A stretch of 64,000 nucleotides of DNA from Gallionella sp. (GCA_023229845.1 JALNYK010000012.1:21537-85536), one strand, 5' to 3'; positions 19,601-27,660 are shown, counted from the first letter of the stretch. The notes: a model not told the origin generated them from the letters alone. Numbers and translations: made by a program.

Positions 19601-19815
19601 ACGATGTCGCCAGAATCGCCGAGAAGATCATCGAGGCCATTGCGCAGCCGTTCGACTTGGCGGGGAAGGCGGCTTATATCGGTGTCAGCATCGGCATCGC
19701 GCGTTATTCGGAGGATGCGAACAGCGAGGACGAATTGATGAGAAATGCCGATCAGGCAATGTATGCGGCGAAGTCTGCGGGTAAGAATACCTACCGTTTC
19801 GGTTCTGCAGGGTAG
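16669..19815 (+). CDS. Membrane-anchored PAS/GAF diguanylate cyclase
   Basis: The 1048-aa protein starts with about six hydrophobic helices (25-195) and a short coiled coil. PAS domains follow at about 225-335 (ends VGTVQDITEQQ), 345-465 (ends IIRDISERKQAE) and 470-585. A GAF domain spans 595-740, and a fourth PAS (750-875) ends IHEDITAQKKTQERI. The C-terminal GGDEF domain reads HFDALTNLPNRALFFDRL and RLGGDEFTVIL (GGDEF near 962-966). An inhibitory I-site, RESD, lies five residues before GGDEF. It should therefore make c-di-GMP with product inhibition. No EAL domain follows. GAGGGAGGGC precedes the ATG. It stands alone, closed by a bidirectional hairpin. Confidence 0.93.
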   Translation: MMLRKLFERCPADEEADALQVEQTKLLYANLPAAILINALLALILAGVQSAEIPSEQLLLWLAILAVVLLGRLALLLAWQRGEATPASCTCWLRRFRIGVIATGIAWGIGAVLLFPPGDIDHQSYLAFALAGLSAGAISSLAVDRVSTIGFLAPMLLPLIARLGLEGGKLALSMGIMVMLFFVFIAMNASRGRHSLHENFRLRIKAEEQERMLRQSEARLNQAQHTAHIGNWDLDLVRENLYWSDEIYRIFEIDPAAFKPSYESFLHAIHPEERDAVNQAYMHSLETHEPYEITHRLLMNDGRIKWVTERCDSLFDAEGKPLRSVGTVQDITEQQLAENTLRENEARYRAVTYTASDAIITANNAGNIVNWNRGAEIIFGFTETEIIGQPLIVLIPQRYRERHLAAMNQVLAGGKSHIIGSGAIELEGLRKDGSEFPLEMSLAKWESSEGMFFTGIIRDISERKQAEKENNELRLNQQALLNAIQESTFLMERDGTLLLTNEVGAQRLNTTPDELVGKNVYDIFPPEVAKSRRARFEHIARTGMPETYEDERAGRRFLSTNYPIRDAGGAVSRFAVYAADVTKQRQIQAIEELFSAINQRVLSGGILSDVLHFICDEVVQLFDLDLIWLGRKETDGAVSIMTHAGPASGYVEGLRRLGVRWDDTPQGRGGTGTAIRSGLVQSISSDNPGFKVWRELAHEYRFQSMLAIPLLIRGEVYGAFTLYSSKLDMFSSTTRDLLAGIATRISVAVEAAMDQQQIRLLSSALAEAGNGVMITNPRGIIQWVNPAFARLSGYSKEELAGQTPRLLNSGQQSEEYYRVMWEAITRGETWCSETVERAKNGDAYTVSQTITPMLDDEGEITHFIAIHEDITAQKKTQERIAHMAHFDALTNLPNRALFFDRLGQALSLARRNRGGLALLFLDLDGFKQVNDTMGHHAGDLLLTGVAERLCLCVRESDTVARLGGDEFTVILNETHEHHDVARIAEKIIEAIAQPFDLAGKAAYIGVSIGIARYSEDANSEDELMRNADQAMYAAKSAGKNTYRFGSAG

Positions 19816-19836
19816 GGATGCGGCAAGGCCGTAATG

Positions 19837-19866
19837 CAAAAAGAGCCGCGATTCGCGGCTCTTTTT
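19837..19866. terminator. Bidirectional terminator between diguanylate cyclase and hemerythrin genes
   Basis: A perfect hairpin AAAAAGAGCCGCG / CGCGGCTCTTTTT with a 3-nt loop sits between convergent genes, with A-runs and T-runs at both feet, so it can stop transcription from either side. Confidence 0.9.
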
Positions 19867-19888
19867 GTTTCTGGAACGGGCGGATGCG

Positions 19889-20329
19889 TCAGGATTCCAG
19901 CAGGTCCGTTGGACGGAAGTCGTACGGATGGGCTTGCAGCGCCGGTTTCATCAGCATGTCGTCATCTCTGATGTGCTCGCTTGCCCAGTTGCTCAAGAAG
20001 ATGAAGTAATGGGTCGAAGCGCTCTCTGACCACCTGCCGTGCATGTCTATCAGTTCGGCTTCCATTTGCTGAAGCTCGTTCAATACGTACTGGTGTTCCT
20101 CTATATGCTGCTCGAACGGGTGGTCTATCGTCTTCGCGATGAGCTCTTCATTCCTGAAATGAATGCGGACAGTATCCTCGAATATCTTGAGCGTTCGAGA
20201 GAATACCGCGGTGTCCTGAGCGCGCATTGCGCGTTCGACATCCTCGATCATCTCCAGCAGCCTCTTGTGGTCGGCGTCGAGGAAGGCATTTCCGACGCTC
20301 ATCATCTTGGTCCATGTCTGTTGTTCCAT
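19889..20329 (-). CDS. Bacteriohemerythrin
   Basis: The 146-aa single-domain protein shows the di-iron ligand pattern of hemerythrins: FLDADHKRLLEMI, then HFRNEE, HPFEQHIEEHQYVL and HIRDDDMLMKP. Such proteins bind O2 reversibly and serve in storage, delivery or sensing. The gene lies just downstream of cheZ on the same strand (30 nt gap), which fits a role in aerotaxis or oxygen-linked signalling, but no chemoreceptor is present in the window. The start follows a weak GAGTC-type site. Confidence 0.9.
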   Translation of the reverse strand: MEQQTWTKMMSVGNAFLDADHKRLLEMIEDVERAMRAQDTAVFSRTLKIFEDTVRIHFRNEELIAKTIDHPFEQHIEEHQYVLNELQQMEAELIDMHGRWSESASTHYFIFLSNWASEHIRDDDMLMKPALQAHPYDFRPTDLLES

Positions 20330-20359
20330 ACATGACTCCGGTAGCGGTTAAAGACGACT

Positions 20360-20986
20360 TCAGAATCCCATCGAAGCCAGCAGGTCGTCCACGTCGTCCT
20401 GCCCTGTGACATCTCCCTTGCCGCTCTTGACCGCGGGGCCGGCGGTCAGGCCTTCCTTCGAGATCAGCGAGTCGTCGTGGTTAGGGGCATATTCGCGCAG
20501 GATTTCAAGCAGGATTTTTTCGATATCCACCGCCGCGACGAGGATCTTGTTGACCATCTGGCCGGCGACGTCGCGAAACTCCTGCGCTTCCATGATCTGC
20601 ATCAGGTCATGATGCAGCGCATCCTCGGCGGCGGCGATCTCGCCCAGTTCCGAAATGGTCTCCTGCACCAGCGCGTGGTGTGCGAGGTCTTCAGCGGCCG
20701 ACAGCTTCTTGCTCAGGCGGGCGCAGGTCTTGCGCGTGGATTTGGTCAGCGGCAGCGAATTCTCCACCGCGCTGATGGTTTTCTCCGAGGCCTCGTGCAT
20801 CGTCTGGTCGATGAAGCTCAGGCGCTCGCGGGCATCCGGCATCGTCGCTGCGCTGCGCTCCAGTCCCTTGGAGTGACCCAGTTCCTTGAGCAGGCGATGC
20901 AGCTGGGCGGCGGCCTGTCCGATCTTGTCCACCTTGTCTTGCGCGAGGTCGGAGCTTCGTTTGGTGCTGGTCTTGCGCGTTGTCAT
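20360..20986 (-). CDS. cheZ: CheY-P phosphatase CheZ
   Basis: The 208-aa helical protein contains the CheZ active-site region MEAQEFRDVAGQMVNKI (compare ...QDFQDLTGQVIKR in enterics) with the catalytic Gln in AGQ. Its C-terminal tail DDVDDLLASMGF matches the CheY-binding peptide of CheZ (VDDLLDSLGF). It dephosphorylates CheY-P in chemotaxis. GGGAGGGTAGACAG precedes the ATG at 20986; 13 more codons upstream are open but lack a site. It is isolated from cheY or flagellar genes within this window and followed by the bacteriohemerythrin gene. Confidence 0.88.
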   Translation of the reverse strand: MTTRKTSTKRSSDLAQDKVDKIGQAAAQLHRLLKELGHSKGLERSAATMPDARERLSFIDQTMHEASEKTISAVENSLPLTKSTRKTCARLSKKLSAAEDLAHHALVQETISELGEIAAAEDALHHDLMQIMEAQEFRDVAGQMVNKILVAAVDIEKILLEILREYAPNHDDSLISKEGLTAGPAVKSGKGDVTGQDDVDDLLASMGF

Positions 20987-21053
20987 CTGTCTACCCTCCC
21001 TGAGTGTCTGAGGGAATGATAGCAAAGTAGGTCGGGCATGGGCAGGGCGTTCG

Positions 21054-21509
21054 TTATTTCCTCGTGGTGCGGATGACGAGGAATGCGCCCAGCAGGCTTT
21101 GCAGCAGATAGGCGATGCTGGAAATCCCGTGCCACATCCTGAATTCGCCGGCGTACGGGCTTTGCGACACCTCCAGCGGCAGGGCCTGCGCCTTCAGTTC
21201 CGCCATCAGCGGTTGGAGGCCGAACTGCGACAGCAGCACGATCAGCAACATTGCGACGGTGACCCTGAACATTGTTTCGTGCATCGCAGCGCGACCCGTG
21301 AGGGCAACGCGCCAGGCCAGCAGATATGTGCCGCATACGATGCCGAGATAGCCGAGCATTGCAAACATCTGTCCGGCCAGCATGCCGGCCAGTTGCCGGT
21401 CCGGCTGTGCATGGAACAGGATGGGCACGGCGAGGTAGCCGACGGCCCATAGGCCGCCGACCCAGGCGGTGGTTGCAAGCAGTGCGAGGTGGCGGGGCAG
21501 GTTTTTCAT
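21054..21509 (-). CDS. DUF4149-type membrane protein
   Basis: The 151-aa protein has four hydrophobic helices (about 7-30, 45-68, 78-100, 125-147) and the motif TTAWVGGLWAVGYLAVPILF at its start, typical of the DUF4149 (TMEM205-like) family common in betaproteobacteria. Its function is not known. The closest upstream feature is a repeat-filled gap; cheZ lies downstream on the same strand after a 67-nt gap. Confidence 0.75.
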   Translation of the reverse strand: MKNLPRHLALLATTAWVGGLWAVGYLAVPILFHAQPDRQLAGMLAGQMFAMLGYLGIVCGTYLLAWRVALTGRAAMHETMFRVTVAMLLIVLLSQFGLQPLMAELKAQALPLEVSQSPYAGEFRMWHGISSIAYLLQSLLGAFLVIRTTRK

Positions 21510-21607
21510 GAGGTTCGGAGTCCGGATTGATGCGGGCGCGATGATAGCAAGGCGGGTAGATGTATTGCGGAAAAACCATTACAGGGCTTCTCTATAAATT
21601 CAAATTT

Positions 21608-21718
21608 CGTCATTCCGGCGCAGGCCGGAATCCAGCGGTTTTAATTAACATGCGTTTATGTCAGTGCGTTGCACTGTCTATTTTATTAACTGGACACCAG
21701 CCTTCGCCGGTGTGACGA
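21608..21718. repeat. Inverted-repeat element with ATTCCGGC ends, one arm diverged
   Basis: The left arm (21608-21635) contains CATTCCGGCGCAGGCCGGAA, the same as at 9867. The right arm (21690-21718) reads CTGGACACCAGCCTTCGCCG followed by GTGTGACGA, a diverged inverse copy. It fills most of the 244-bp gap between the DUF4149 gene and comEC. Confidence 0.8.
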
Positions 21719-21753
21719 ATTTATAGAGGTGCCCTACAGTTTGTTGTTCCGGA

Positions 21754-24276
21754 TCATTCCTGCCGCGGTATATGCGTCCAGTAGCGGCGATGAGTCTGGC
21801 GGTAACGTTCCAGTGTCAGGCCATGCGCATCCATCTCGACCAGGATCGCGCCGTCCTTGTCCGAGCGCAGCAGTTGCGCGCCGCTGTCGGTATAGCGTTG
21901 CAGCACTTCTACACGGGGGTGGCCGAAGCGGTTGCGGTAGCCGGCGGTGAATACGACATGGTCGGGCAACGTCGCGGCGACGAAGTCGGGGCTGGACGAG
22001 CTCTTGCTGCCGTGGTGCGGTGCGACCAGCAGCGTGGTGTGCAGTTCGTCGCCATGTTCATTGAGCAGCCGTCGCTCGCCGTCCTTCTCGATGTCGCCTG
22101 TCAGCAGGATGCGCTGATCGCCGATAGCGATGCGCAGCACGCAGCTCAGTTCGTTGTCCTGCTTCTTGTCGTACACACTTGGTGCCTTGTCCGGATGGAG
22201 CACGTCGAAGCGCACACCGTCCCATTCCCAGCCCTGACCGTCGGCGCAGCGCTTTGTCTCCCCTCGCACGCTTACGGGATAACCAGCGACTTGTCCGCTT
22301 GCGGACTTAGTCGATTGGCTAGTTGTTCCATCAGAGGGGTTGGGGGAGAGGGGGCGCAGTTGGTGTAGCGGATGCCCGTCCGGCAGCGAGGACGACAGCC
22401 AGCCGACCGGCATGGCTTGCAGCACCGAGGCTGCACCGCCGATGTGATCCATGTCGTCGTGGCTGAGCATCATGCCGTCCAGCCGTTCGATGCCGAGCGC
22501 GTGTAACGTCGGCACGAGGATGCGGTTGCCGCTGTCGGCCTCGCCGGAGAAGTCCGGGCCGGCGTCGTACAGCAGCGCATGGTCGCGGGTTTGGGCGGCG
22601 ATGGCGAGCCCCTGTCCGACGTCGAACACGATCAGCCGCAACGTGCCGTCCGCCGGAGGCTCGGGCGCGTTCAGGAACATCGGCAGCATCATAGTCACAC
22701 CCAGCCAGCGCGCCGGAAAGCCGCGCGGCAATAGCAGCCACATTGCGCCCAGCACGGCGGCGATGATGCTCCATGCGGGCGGGGCATGCTGCATCCACAC
22801 CGCCTGCGGCATCGCGCTCAAGGCTTCGAGGAAGCGCATCGTCCCGTCCATGACGATATGCGCTAGCCACAGCGGGACTTCGGTTGGCAGCGCCGCGCCG
22901 AGCAGCACCAGCGGCACGACGATCAAACTCACCAGCGGGATCGCCAAGGCGTTGGCGAGCGGCGAGACCAGCGACACCTGCTGGAATAGCGCGAGCAGCA
23001 GCGGCGTCAGGCCGACGGTCATCGCCCATTGCACCGCCGTGTATTCCTTCAGCACCCGCAAGGGGTATGCCGATGGGTGCCCGACGGCTTCGCCGTCACC
23101 CTCTCGCAACCATGACAGGTGTTCGATGCGATGCGCGGTCACGTACAGGATCAGCGCGACCGCGCCGAACGACAGCCAGAAACCGGCCGAGATCACCGCC
23201 CAAGGATCGGGAATCAGCACGCCGAGCAGCGCAATCGCGAGTATCTGGCTGGGCGAGAAGTTGCGGTTCAGCCACAGCGCTGCAGTCACCGCGGCGACCA
23301 TGTACACGGTGCGCTGCGCCGGCACGGCAAAGCCGGCGAGCAGCGCGTAGCCGATGGCCGTCAGCAACGCGGCGAGTGCGGCCGCCTTGCGCGCCGGTAG
23401 CCATAAGGTCAGCCGCGTGCTGCGACGCCACAGCCAGTAAGCGATAGCGAAGGCGAGGCTGGCGAGCATGGTGATATGGAGTCCGGAGATCGACATCAAA
23501 TGATTGACACCGGTGCGCGTGAACACCTGCCATTGCTGGGGCGGGATGTTGTCCTGGTCGCCGATGGCCAACGCGCTCAATATTCCGGCATAAGGGGCGC
23601 TGCCCAGCGTAGCGGCGAACTTGTCGCGCACCGACTCGCGCCAGCGTTCGATGCGGTAGCCGAATCCATCCGCCAGTTCGCTCAGCCGCACGTTGTCACC
23701 TTTTGGATGCACGTAGCCCACCGCGCGCAGGTCGCGTTCCAGCATCCACGCCTCGAAATCGAAACCGCCGGGATTCGCCGTGCCGTGCGGCTGTTTCAGG
23801 CGCAACGTGAAGCGCCAGCGCTCACCGGCCTTGGGTGCAAGCGGGAGGGCTTTGGCGTCGGTGTAGGTGCTGAGATAGACATGGCGGGGCACAACGGCCT
23901 GCGGTACGAAAAACTCTTGTCCGGGCACCCGCGTCAGCACCCGCTCGACATCGAACTGGAAGCGCAACCCGTGCTCGTGGCTGCGCGGCGGCTCTGCCAC
24001 TACACCGACGACGGCGATGTCACGTCCTTGCCATTCGTCCGGCAGGGCAGATGACAGCCGTTGATCGGCCCGCCACGCGGCGTGGTAAAAACCCAGCCCG
24101 CAGCCGAGCAGCGCGATCAAAACGGTGCGGGCGGTGCGGTGGAATCGAGTGCGGCGAGGAATCAGCAGCGCAGGCAACAGTCCGGGCAGCAGCCATGCCC
24201 AGACAAAGTCTGGCAGCATCGGCTGCTGTTGCAGCCACCACACGCCCAGTGTGAAGGAAATCGCGAAGACGACCAT
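21754..24276 (-). CDS. comEC: DNA internalization protein ComEC/Rec2
   Basis: The 840-aa protein has the ComEC layout: N-terminal helices and DUF4131 region, the competence membrane domain (LMSISGLHITMLASLAFAIA at about 255-275, then about ten helices), and a C-terminal metallo-beta-lactamase domain starting FDVGQGLAIAAQTRDHALLY with MMLSHDDMDHIGGAASVL. It forms the inner-membrane channel for transforming DNA. Between SSLPDGHPLHQL and CADGQGWEWDGVRFDVLHP there is an extra 35-residue segment (RPLSPNPSDG...PVSVRGETKR) whose DNA contains pieces of the CCCTCTCC repeat. The next genes upstream on the same strand are TonB-like. Confidence 0.94.
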   Translation of the reverse strand: MVVFAISFTLGVWWLQQQPMLPDFVWAWLLPGLLPALLIPRRTRFHRTARTVLIALLGCGLGFYHAAWRADQRLSSALPDEWQGRDIAVVGVVAEPPRSHEHGLRFQFDVERVLTRVPGQEFFVPQAVVPRHVYLSTYTDAKALPLAPKAGERWRFTLRLKQPHGTANPGGFDFEAWMLERDLRAVGYVHPKGDNVRLSELADGFGYRIERWRESVRDKFAATLGSAPYAGILSALAIGDQDNIPPQQWQVFTRTGVNHLMSISGLHITMLASLAFAIAYWLWRRSTRLTLWLPARKAAALAALLTAIGYALLAGFAVPAQRTVYMVAAVTAALWLNRNFSPSQILAIALLGVLIPDPWAVISAGFWLSFGAVALILYVTAHRIEHLSWLREGDGEAVGHPSAYPLRVLKEYTAVQWAMTVGLTPLLLALFQQVSLVSPLANALAIPLVSLIVVPLVLLGAALPTEVPLWLAHIVMDGTMRFLEALSAMPQAVWMQHAPPAWSIIAAVLGAMWLLLPRGFPARWLGVTMMLPMFLNAPEPPADGTLRLIVFDVGQGLAIAAQTRDHALLYDAGPDFSGEADSGNRILVPTLHALGIERLDGMMLSHDDMDHIGGAASVLQAMPVGWLSSSLPDGHPLHQLRPLSPNPSDGTTSQSTKSASGQVAGYPVSVRGETKRCADGQGWEWDGVRFDVLHPDKAPSVYDKKQDNELSCVLRIAIGDQRILLTGDIEKDGERRLLNEHGDELHTTLLVAPHHGSKSSSSPDFVAATLPDHVVFTAGYRNRFGHPRVEVLQRYTDSGAQLLRSDKDGAILVEMDAHGLTLERYRQTHRRYWTHIPRQE

Positions 24277-24306
24277 GCGCCAGAATAACGCCGAATCGGC
24301 GGGGCG

Positions 24307-24894
24307 TTAAGGGCAGGTCATGGGAATGCCGTACAAATTCGTCATGTCGCGCGCGAAAACCGGCGGCGGCTGAAAACAAATTTCGCCCGCATCGGTGACG
24401 ATTTTCAGCATGCCGTTGGCGAGGCGTATTTCATCGTGCGGTTGCCGCAGATACTCGGCCAGCAAACCGATGGGTGTGTTGTTTTTTTTCTTTTCTGCGG
24501 CGGCAAATTGCTGTTCGGCTTTCCTCGCTTCGTTTCGCACCATGCTTTTTGCCGACTCCATTAACTGTTGCGAATTGAAAACCGGAGGGGCAGGTGTATC
24601 GGGTTGCGCGATACGTTCCGGGACATCTCTTACGGCAGATAGAGTGGTCGGGTTGACATGGATTTCGGCGGGAGCAATGTCCGGGATGCGGGCAGGTTCT
24701 TGTGTCGTCGGTGCGGAGAAATAGATTTCGATTGGGCGCGGTTGAGGGAGCGGACTTTTTGTCGCCGGACGAATGACATAGAAAAGGGCGACGTGAAGCA
24801 ACAGCGACAATAAGATGAACGGTATAAGCCGGTGCGGCGGATCGGGGATGTGTGGGGGCAGGATGTGCATTTGGGTTAAACCGGGATTGTTCAT
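24307..24894 (-). CDS. TonB-like protein with N-terminal membrane anchor, unknown function
   Basis: The 195-aa protein has one N-terminal membrane helix (LIPFILLSLLLHVALFYVI) followed by a Pro-rich periplasmic region (RPATKSPLPQPRPIEIYFSA) and a C-terminal part with EIRLANGMLKIVTDAGEICF. This organisation resembles energy-transducing TonB/TolA-type proteins, but the C-terminal TonB fold is not recognisable. The start at 24894 (MNNPGL) is chosen because the open frame upstream runs into a palindromic repeat; an ATG at 24870 (MHILPP) is also possible. It precedes comEC by 30 nt on the same strand. Confidence 0.55.
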   Translation of the reverse strand: MNNPGLTQMHILPPHIPDPPHRLIPFILLSLLLHVALFYVIRPATKSPLPQPRPIEIYFSAPTTQEPARIPDIAPAEIHVNPTTLSAVRDVPERIAQPDTPAPPVFNSQQLMESAKSMVRNEARKAEQQFAAAEKKKNNTPIGLLAEYLRQPHDEIRLANGMLKIVTDAGEICFQPPPVFARDMTNLYGIPMTCP

Positions 24895-24899
24895 TTGGC

Positions 24900-25028
24900 C
24901 GTCATACCGGCGAAGGCCGGTATCCAGCAATGAAAAAATATGCCGCGAAGCGGACAAAGTCATGATTTTGTCCCACTTGCGTGGGAAATTTTTAATCGTT
25001 CTGGATTCTGGCCTTCGCCGGAATGACG
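24900..25028. repeat. Nested inverted-repeat element with CCGGCGAAGGCCGG ends
   Basis: The arms GTCATACCGGCGAAGGCCGG (24900-) and the inverse CTGGATTCTGGCCTTCGCCG (25001-) enclose an inner pair built on CCGCGAAGCGG and CCCACTTGCGTGGGA. The architecture is the same as at 9867-9993. It separates the two TonB-like genes. Confidence 0.88.
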
Positions 25029-25092
25029 TAATTTTTCTAATGGGCAATCCGGGTTAAAAGCGCAATGTTCGGGCCGGTGATAAGCATCTGGC

Positions 25093-25788
25093 TTATTCGT
25101 GTTGCCCCGCAAACGAGCCGCTCCCTATGCCTGCGGCGAGCCATGTGCCGGAGAGTTTTCCGGTTTTGATGTCGAGTTGCCCTTTGAATCGGGCATTTCC
25201 GGCTATCCCTGAGCCGGACATCTGGATTAGGCCATCGCTTGTCGCTTCGCCCGTGATGATGAAGCTGATGCCGAAGCTGCCGGATTGCCCCGAACCGGAC
25301 GCATGCCCGGCATTATCCAGATGAACGTAGAACGTACCGTTGTCGCTGCCGGAGTATGTGCCGTAGTAGTCGCCATTCAGCGTAAAAGCGGGTGCGCTGG
25401 TGCGCAGTTCTTTATTGGCGTAATCCCTGGCCTGGTTGAGCAGGCGATTCATATCGAGATGAGCCGCGGGGGCACTCGTATTTTCCGCAGCCGGAGTTTC
25501 GATTCCGTGCGCGGGGGACGAAATTTTTTCCGGCTTACTTTTTATATCGACCGCATCTTCGATGTTTGTCCGTGTTGGATGCGGGGCGTTGTCCCGAGAT
25601 CTTGTTTCCTCGCGCGCTAAAGGAAATGGTTCGAGGGTGACCGTTAACGGATGCCGGTCGCTTGCCGGGGCAGTCATTCTTCCCCAATTCATTTGCGAAA
25701 GAACGATGGCATGCAATATCAGGGAAAGGGCCAACGGCCATGCAAGATGTCGTTTGCCGACGGGCGCGAAATTGGATGGACGTTCCAT
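25093..25788 (-). CDS. Membrane-anchored hypothetical protein, TonB-like N-terminus
   Basis: The 231-aa protein has one membrane helix near residues 15-34 (LAWPLALSLILHAIVLSQ), a long charged and Pro/Ser-rich stretch, and a C-terminal Gly/Ser-rich beta-type domain (NGDYYGTYSGSDNGTFYVHL to SGTWLAAGIGSGSFAGQ). The C-terminal part resembles small beta-sandwich domains with repeated GxxxG turns, but I do not recognise the family. It shares the single-helix start with the next gene downstream (24307-24894), suggesting a related pair. Confidence 0.55.
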   Translation of the reverse strand: MERPSNFAPVGKRHLAWPLALSLILHAIVLSQMNWGRMTAPASDRHPLTVTLEPFPLAREETRSRDNAPHPTRTNIEDAVDIKSKPEKISSPAHGIETPAAENTSAPAAHLDMNRLLNQARDYANKELRTSAPAFTLNGDYYGTYSGSDNGTFYVHLDNAGHASGSGQSGSFGISFIITGEATSDGLIQMSGSGIAGNARFKGQLDIKTGKLSGTWLAAGIGSGSFAGQHE

Positions 25789-25842
25789 CTGACTGGTTTA
25801 TTCCCGTGAGATCCAAAGCACTTCCATCGGTCCCGGTTGCAT

Positions 25843-26181
25843 TCAGGCCGATTGCAGTTTCGTCCCGCTTTGTTGGGCTTGAGCCGATGGCGCGGGACGG
25901 TCGAGCGGCAGCAGTTTTTGCAACGCCAGAATATAGCTCTGCAATGCGGAGCGCCCGGTATCGGTCAAGGCGTAACAAGTCTGGGTGCGCCCGGCGCTGT
26001 CGTCCTTGCGGATGCTTATGTAATCGGCGGCGATCAGTTTCTTCAGGTGCGAGTCCAGATTGCCGTCGGATACGTCCAGTTGACGCTTGAGTTCGGTGAA
26101 CGTGGCTTCACCCGCGCCCGCCAGAAAGGCGGCGAGCTGGGTGCGCAACGGCTGGTGCAGCAGGGGGTCGAGTATGTCCAT
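25843..26181 (-). CDS. Winged-helix transcriptional regulator (MarR/ArsR-like)
   Basis: The 112-aa protein has a winged helix-turn-helix: LAAFLAGAGEATFTELKRQL then VSDGNLDSHLKKLIAADYIS, and a wing with GRTQTCYALTDTGRSALQSY. This is the compact single-domain form that often regulates the adjacent membrane genes. It begins 5 nt after the stop of the lipoprotein gene in the same direction, so it is the last member of a four-gene run that begins with the serine hydrolase. Its target is unknown; autoregulation of this cluster is a reasonable guess. Confidence 0.8.
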   Translation of the reverse strand: MDILDPLLHQPLRTQLAAFLAGAGEATFTELKRQLDVSDGNLDSHLKKLIAADYISIRKDDSAGRTQTCYALTDTGRSALQSYILALQKLLPLDRPAPSAQAQQSGTKLQSA

Positions 26182-26186
26182 GGCGA

Positions 26187-26585
26187 TTACTTCTGGTTCA
26201 TTTTGATATGCAGGTATCCGGCATTGCTGCCGTCTTCCTGCGGGATGCGGAGTTCGAGATTGGTTTCGATCAAGTCGCGCGCGGGCTGCCAGTTCTTGCC
26301 GTCGAAGCTGGCGAATTGTTTGAACATGTACACATCGCGCTTGAGCGTGACATGCAGCGTCGATTGGCCTTCACGCTCGAACAGGTTGCCGTCCACCACG
26401 GTGGACACCGGCAGCGGCGTACCCGCAGGGAAAAGCAGCACATAGTTATTTTCTTTCGGCAACGGCTGGCCGAAGCGGACTTGCGGCGCTTGGGCGATTT
26501 CGGCGGTGCTGGGCGGCATCAGGCCGCTGCAGGCAGTGAGTGACAAGGCGAGTAATGCGAGAGCGATTTGTGATGTGTGTTTCAT
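26187..26585 (-). CDS. Small lipoprotein sharing a domain with the next gene
   Basis: The 132-aa protein has a lipoprotein signal (LALLALSLTAC, cysteine at residue 19). The rest carries a domain with VLLFPAGTPLPVSTVVDGNL and NWQPARDLIETNLELRI. The same features (PAGT, PV, GNLF, NW.PAR) occur in the C-terminal domain of the protein encoded 15 nt upstream. It is followed closely by a winged-helix regulator gene. I do not recognise a characterised family. Confidence 0.75.
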   Translation of the reverse strand: MKHTSQIALALLALSLTACSGLMPPSTAEIAQAPQVRFGQPLPKENNYVLLFPAGTPLPVSTVVDGNLFEREGQSTLHVTLKRDVYMFKQFASFDGKNWQPARDLIETNLELRIPQEDGSNAGYLHIKMNQK

Positions 26586-26600
26586 GGTGATTCTCCTTAG

Positions 26601-27650
26601 TTATTGTTCGATGTTGCTCTTGAAATTGACTACCAGACTGCCGCGCACAACCGCGCCCTGGTCAGGCGTGAGTTCGGCCTTGAGCCAGGGAATCTCTATC
26701 CAGCTGGCTTCGCGGGCGGGTAACCAGTTTCCACCGGGGAAGCGCGTGTCGCCGGTGAGCTGCCCGTCGCGCATGGCGACTTCAATCGGCTTGGCGATTT
26801 TTAACGGCAACACGGGATTGCCCGTATGGTCGAAGAGGTTGCCGGAGACCTCGATCCGGACGGGGATTTCTGTTCCGGCAGGAATCGTCACAATATGAAA
26901 ACCGGACACATCGGACATCTGGCGATAGGACGCCAGCGGGATGGGCGGAACTTCCGGAATTGTGATGGCCGATGCGTAGCGATGCGCCAGCAGGGGAGGG
27001 AGCATTACCGCGGCGACCCACAGCGCCGATTGCGCCAGTCGTTTCATCGAGGGGCGGGATCGTCCCCGGTCCAGCATGGCGGCCAGCAAGGGGCAGCCGA
27101 TGCTGAAAACCGACGCCGCGATCCACTTCATCGTTTCGTATGGAAGCTGGAATCCCAGGCTCATGACGCCGATCAGGATCATCAGTATCCCCGCCCATTC
27201 CAGCAATTCTTCCGAGAACAGGCCGTGCACATAGAGCCCCACCCCGAGCAATATGAGCCAGGCCCCGAAGATCATGTAACCGCCGCCGAAAAAAAACATC
27301 GCAAAAGTGAACAGGATGCCGATGCTTGCCAGCAACCAGAATATCTTGAGCACCTGCCGGTGGATAAACGACCACGCCTCGTCGCGCACCTGTTTGGCGC
27401 GGCGGGTCAGATGCCAGTCCATGATGGCAACGCTGCCGAAGGTGACGATCAGCAACAGCAGCCAGGCCAGCGCACGTTGCGTGTTGTCGGGAAACTGAAC
27501 GTCGGTCAGGATGTTGTCGCTTATCAGGCATAAGGTTCCGCCGGACAGCCCCCACAGGATCAGGGTGTGCCGTTCGATGCGCAGATTGCGCTGCCCTGCC
27601 GACAGCATGGAGTGTATGGAGTCGAGTCGTTGTGTGGCGCGTTGCGGCAT
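26601..27650 (-). CDS. Membrane protein with N-terminal helices and C-terminal PAGT domain
   Basis: The 349-aa protein has about seven hydrophobic segments between residues 27 and 225, then a C-terminal extracytoplasmic domain reading IVTIPAGTEIPVRIEVSGNL and GGNWLPAREASWIEI. The membrane part begins after a short cytoplasmic region (RLDSIHSMLSAGQRNLRIER). The C-terminal domain is homologous by eye to the lipoprotein encoded just downstream. No known family is recognised. It sits 10 nt after the beta-lactamase-fold gene and is probably cotranscribed with it. Confidence 0.75.
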   Translation of the reverse strand: MPQRATQRLDSIHSMLSAGQRNLRIERHTLILWGLSGGTLCLISDNILTDVQFPDNTQRALAWLLLLIVTFGSVAIMDWHLTRRAKQVRDEAWSFIHRQVLKIFWLLASIGILFTFAMFFFGGGYMIFGAWLILLGVGLYVHGLFSEELLEWAGILMILIGVMSLGFQLPYETMKWIAASVFSIGCPLLAAMLDRGRSRPSMKRLAQSALWVAAVMLPPLLAHRYASAITIPEVPPIPLASYRQMSDVSGFHIVTIPAGTEIPVRIEVSGNLFDHTGNPVLPLKIAKPIEVAMRDGQLTGDTRFPGGNWLPAREASWIEIPWLKAELTPDQGAVVRGSLVVNFKSNIEQ

Positions 27651-27660
27651 GGGAACCTCC

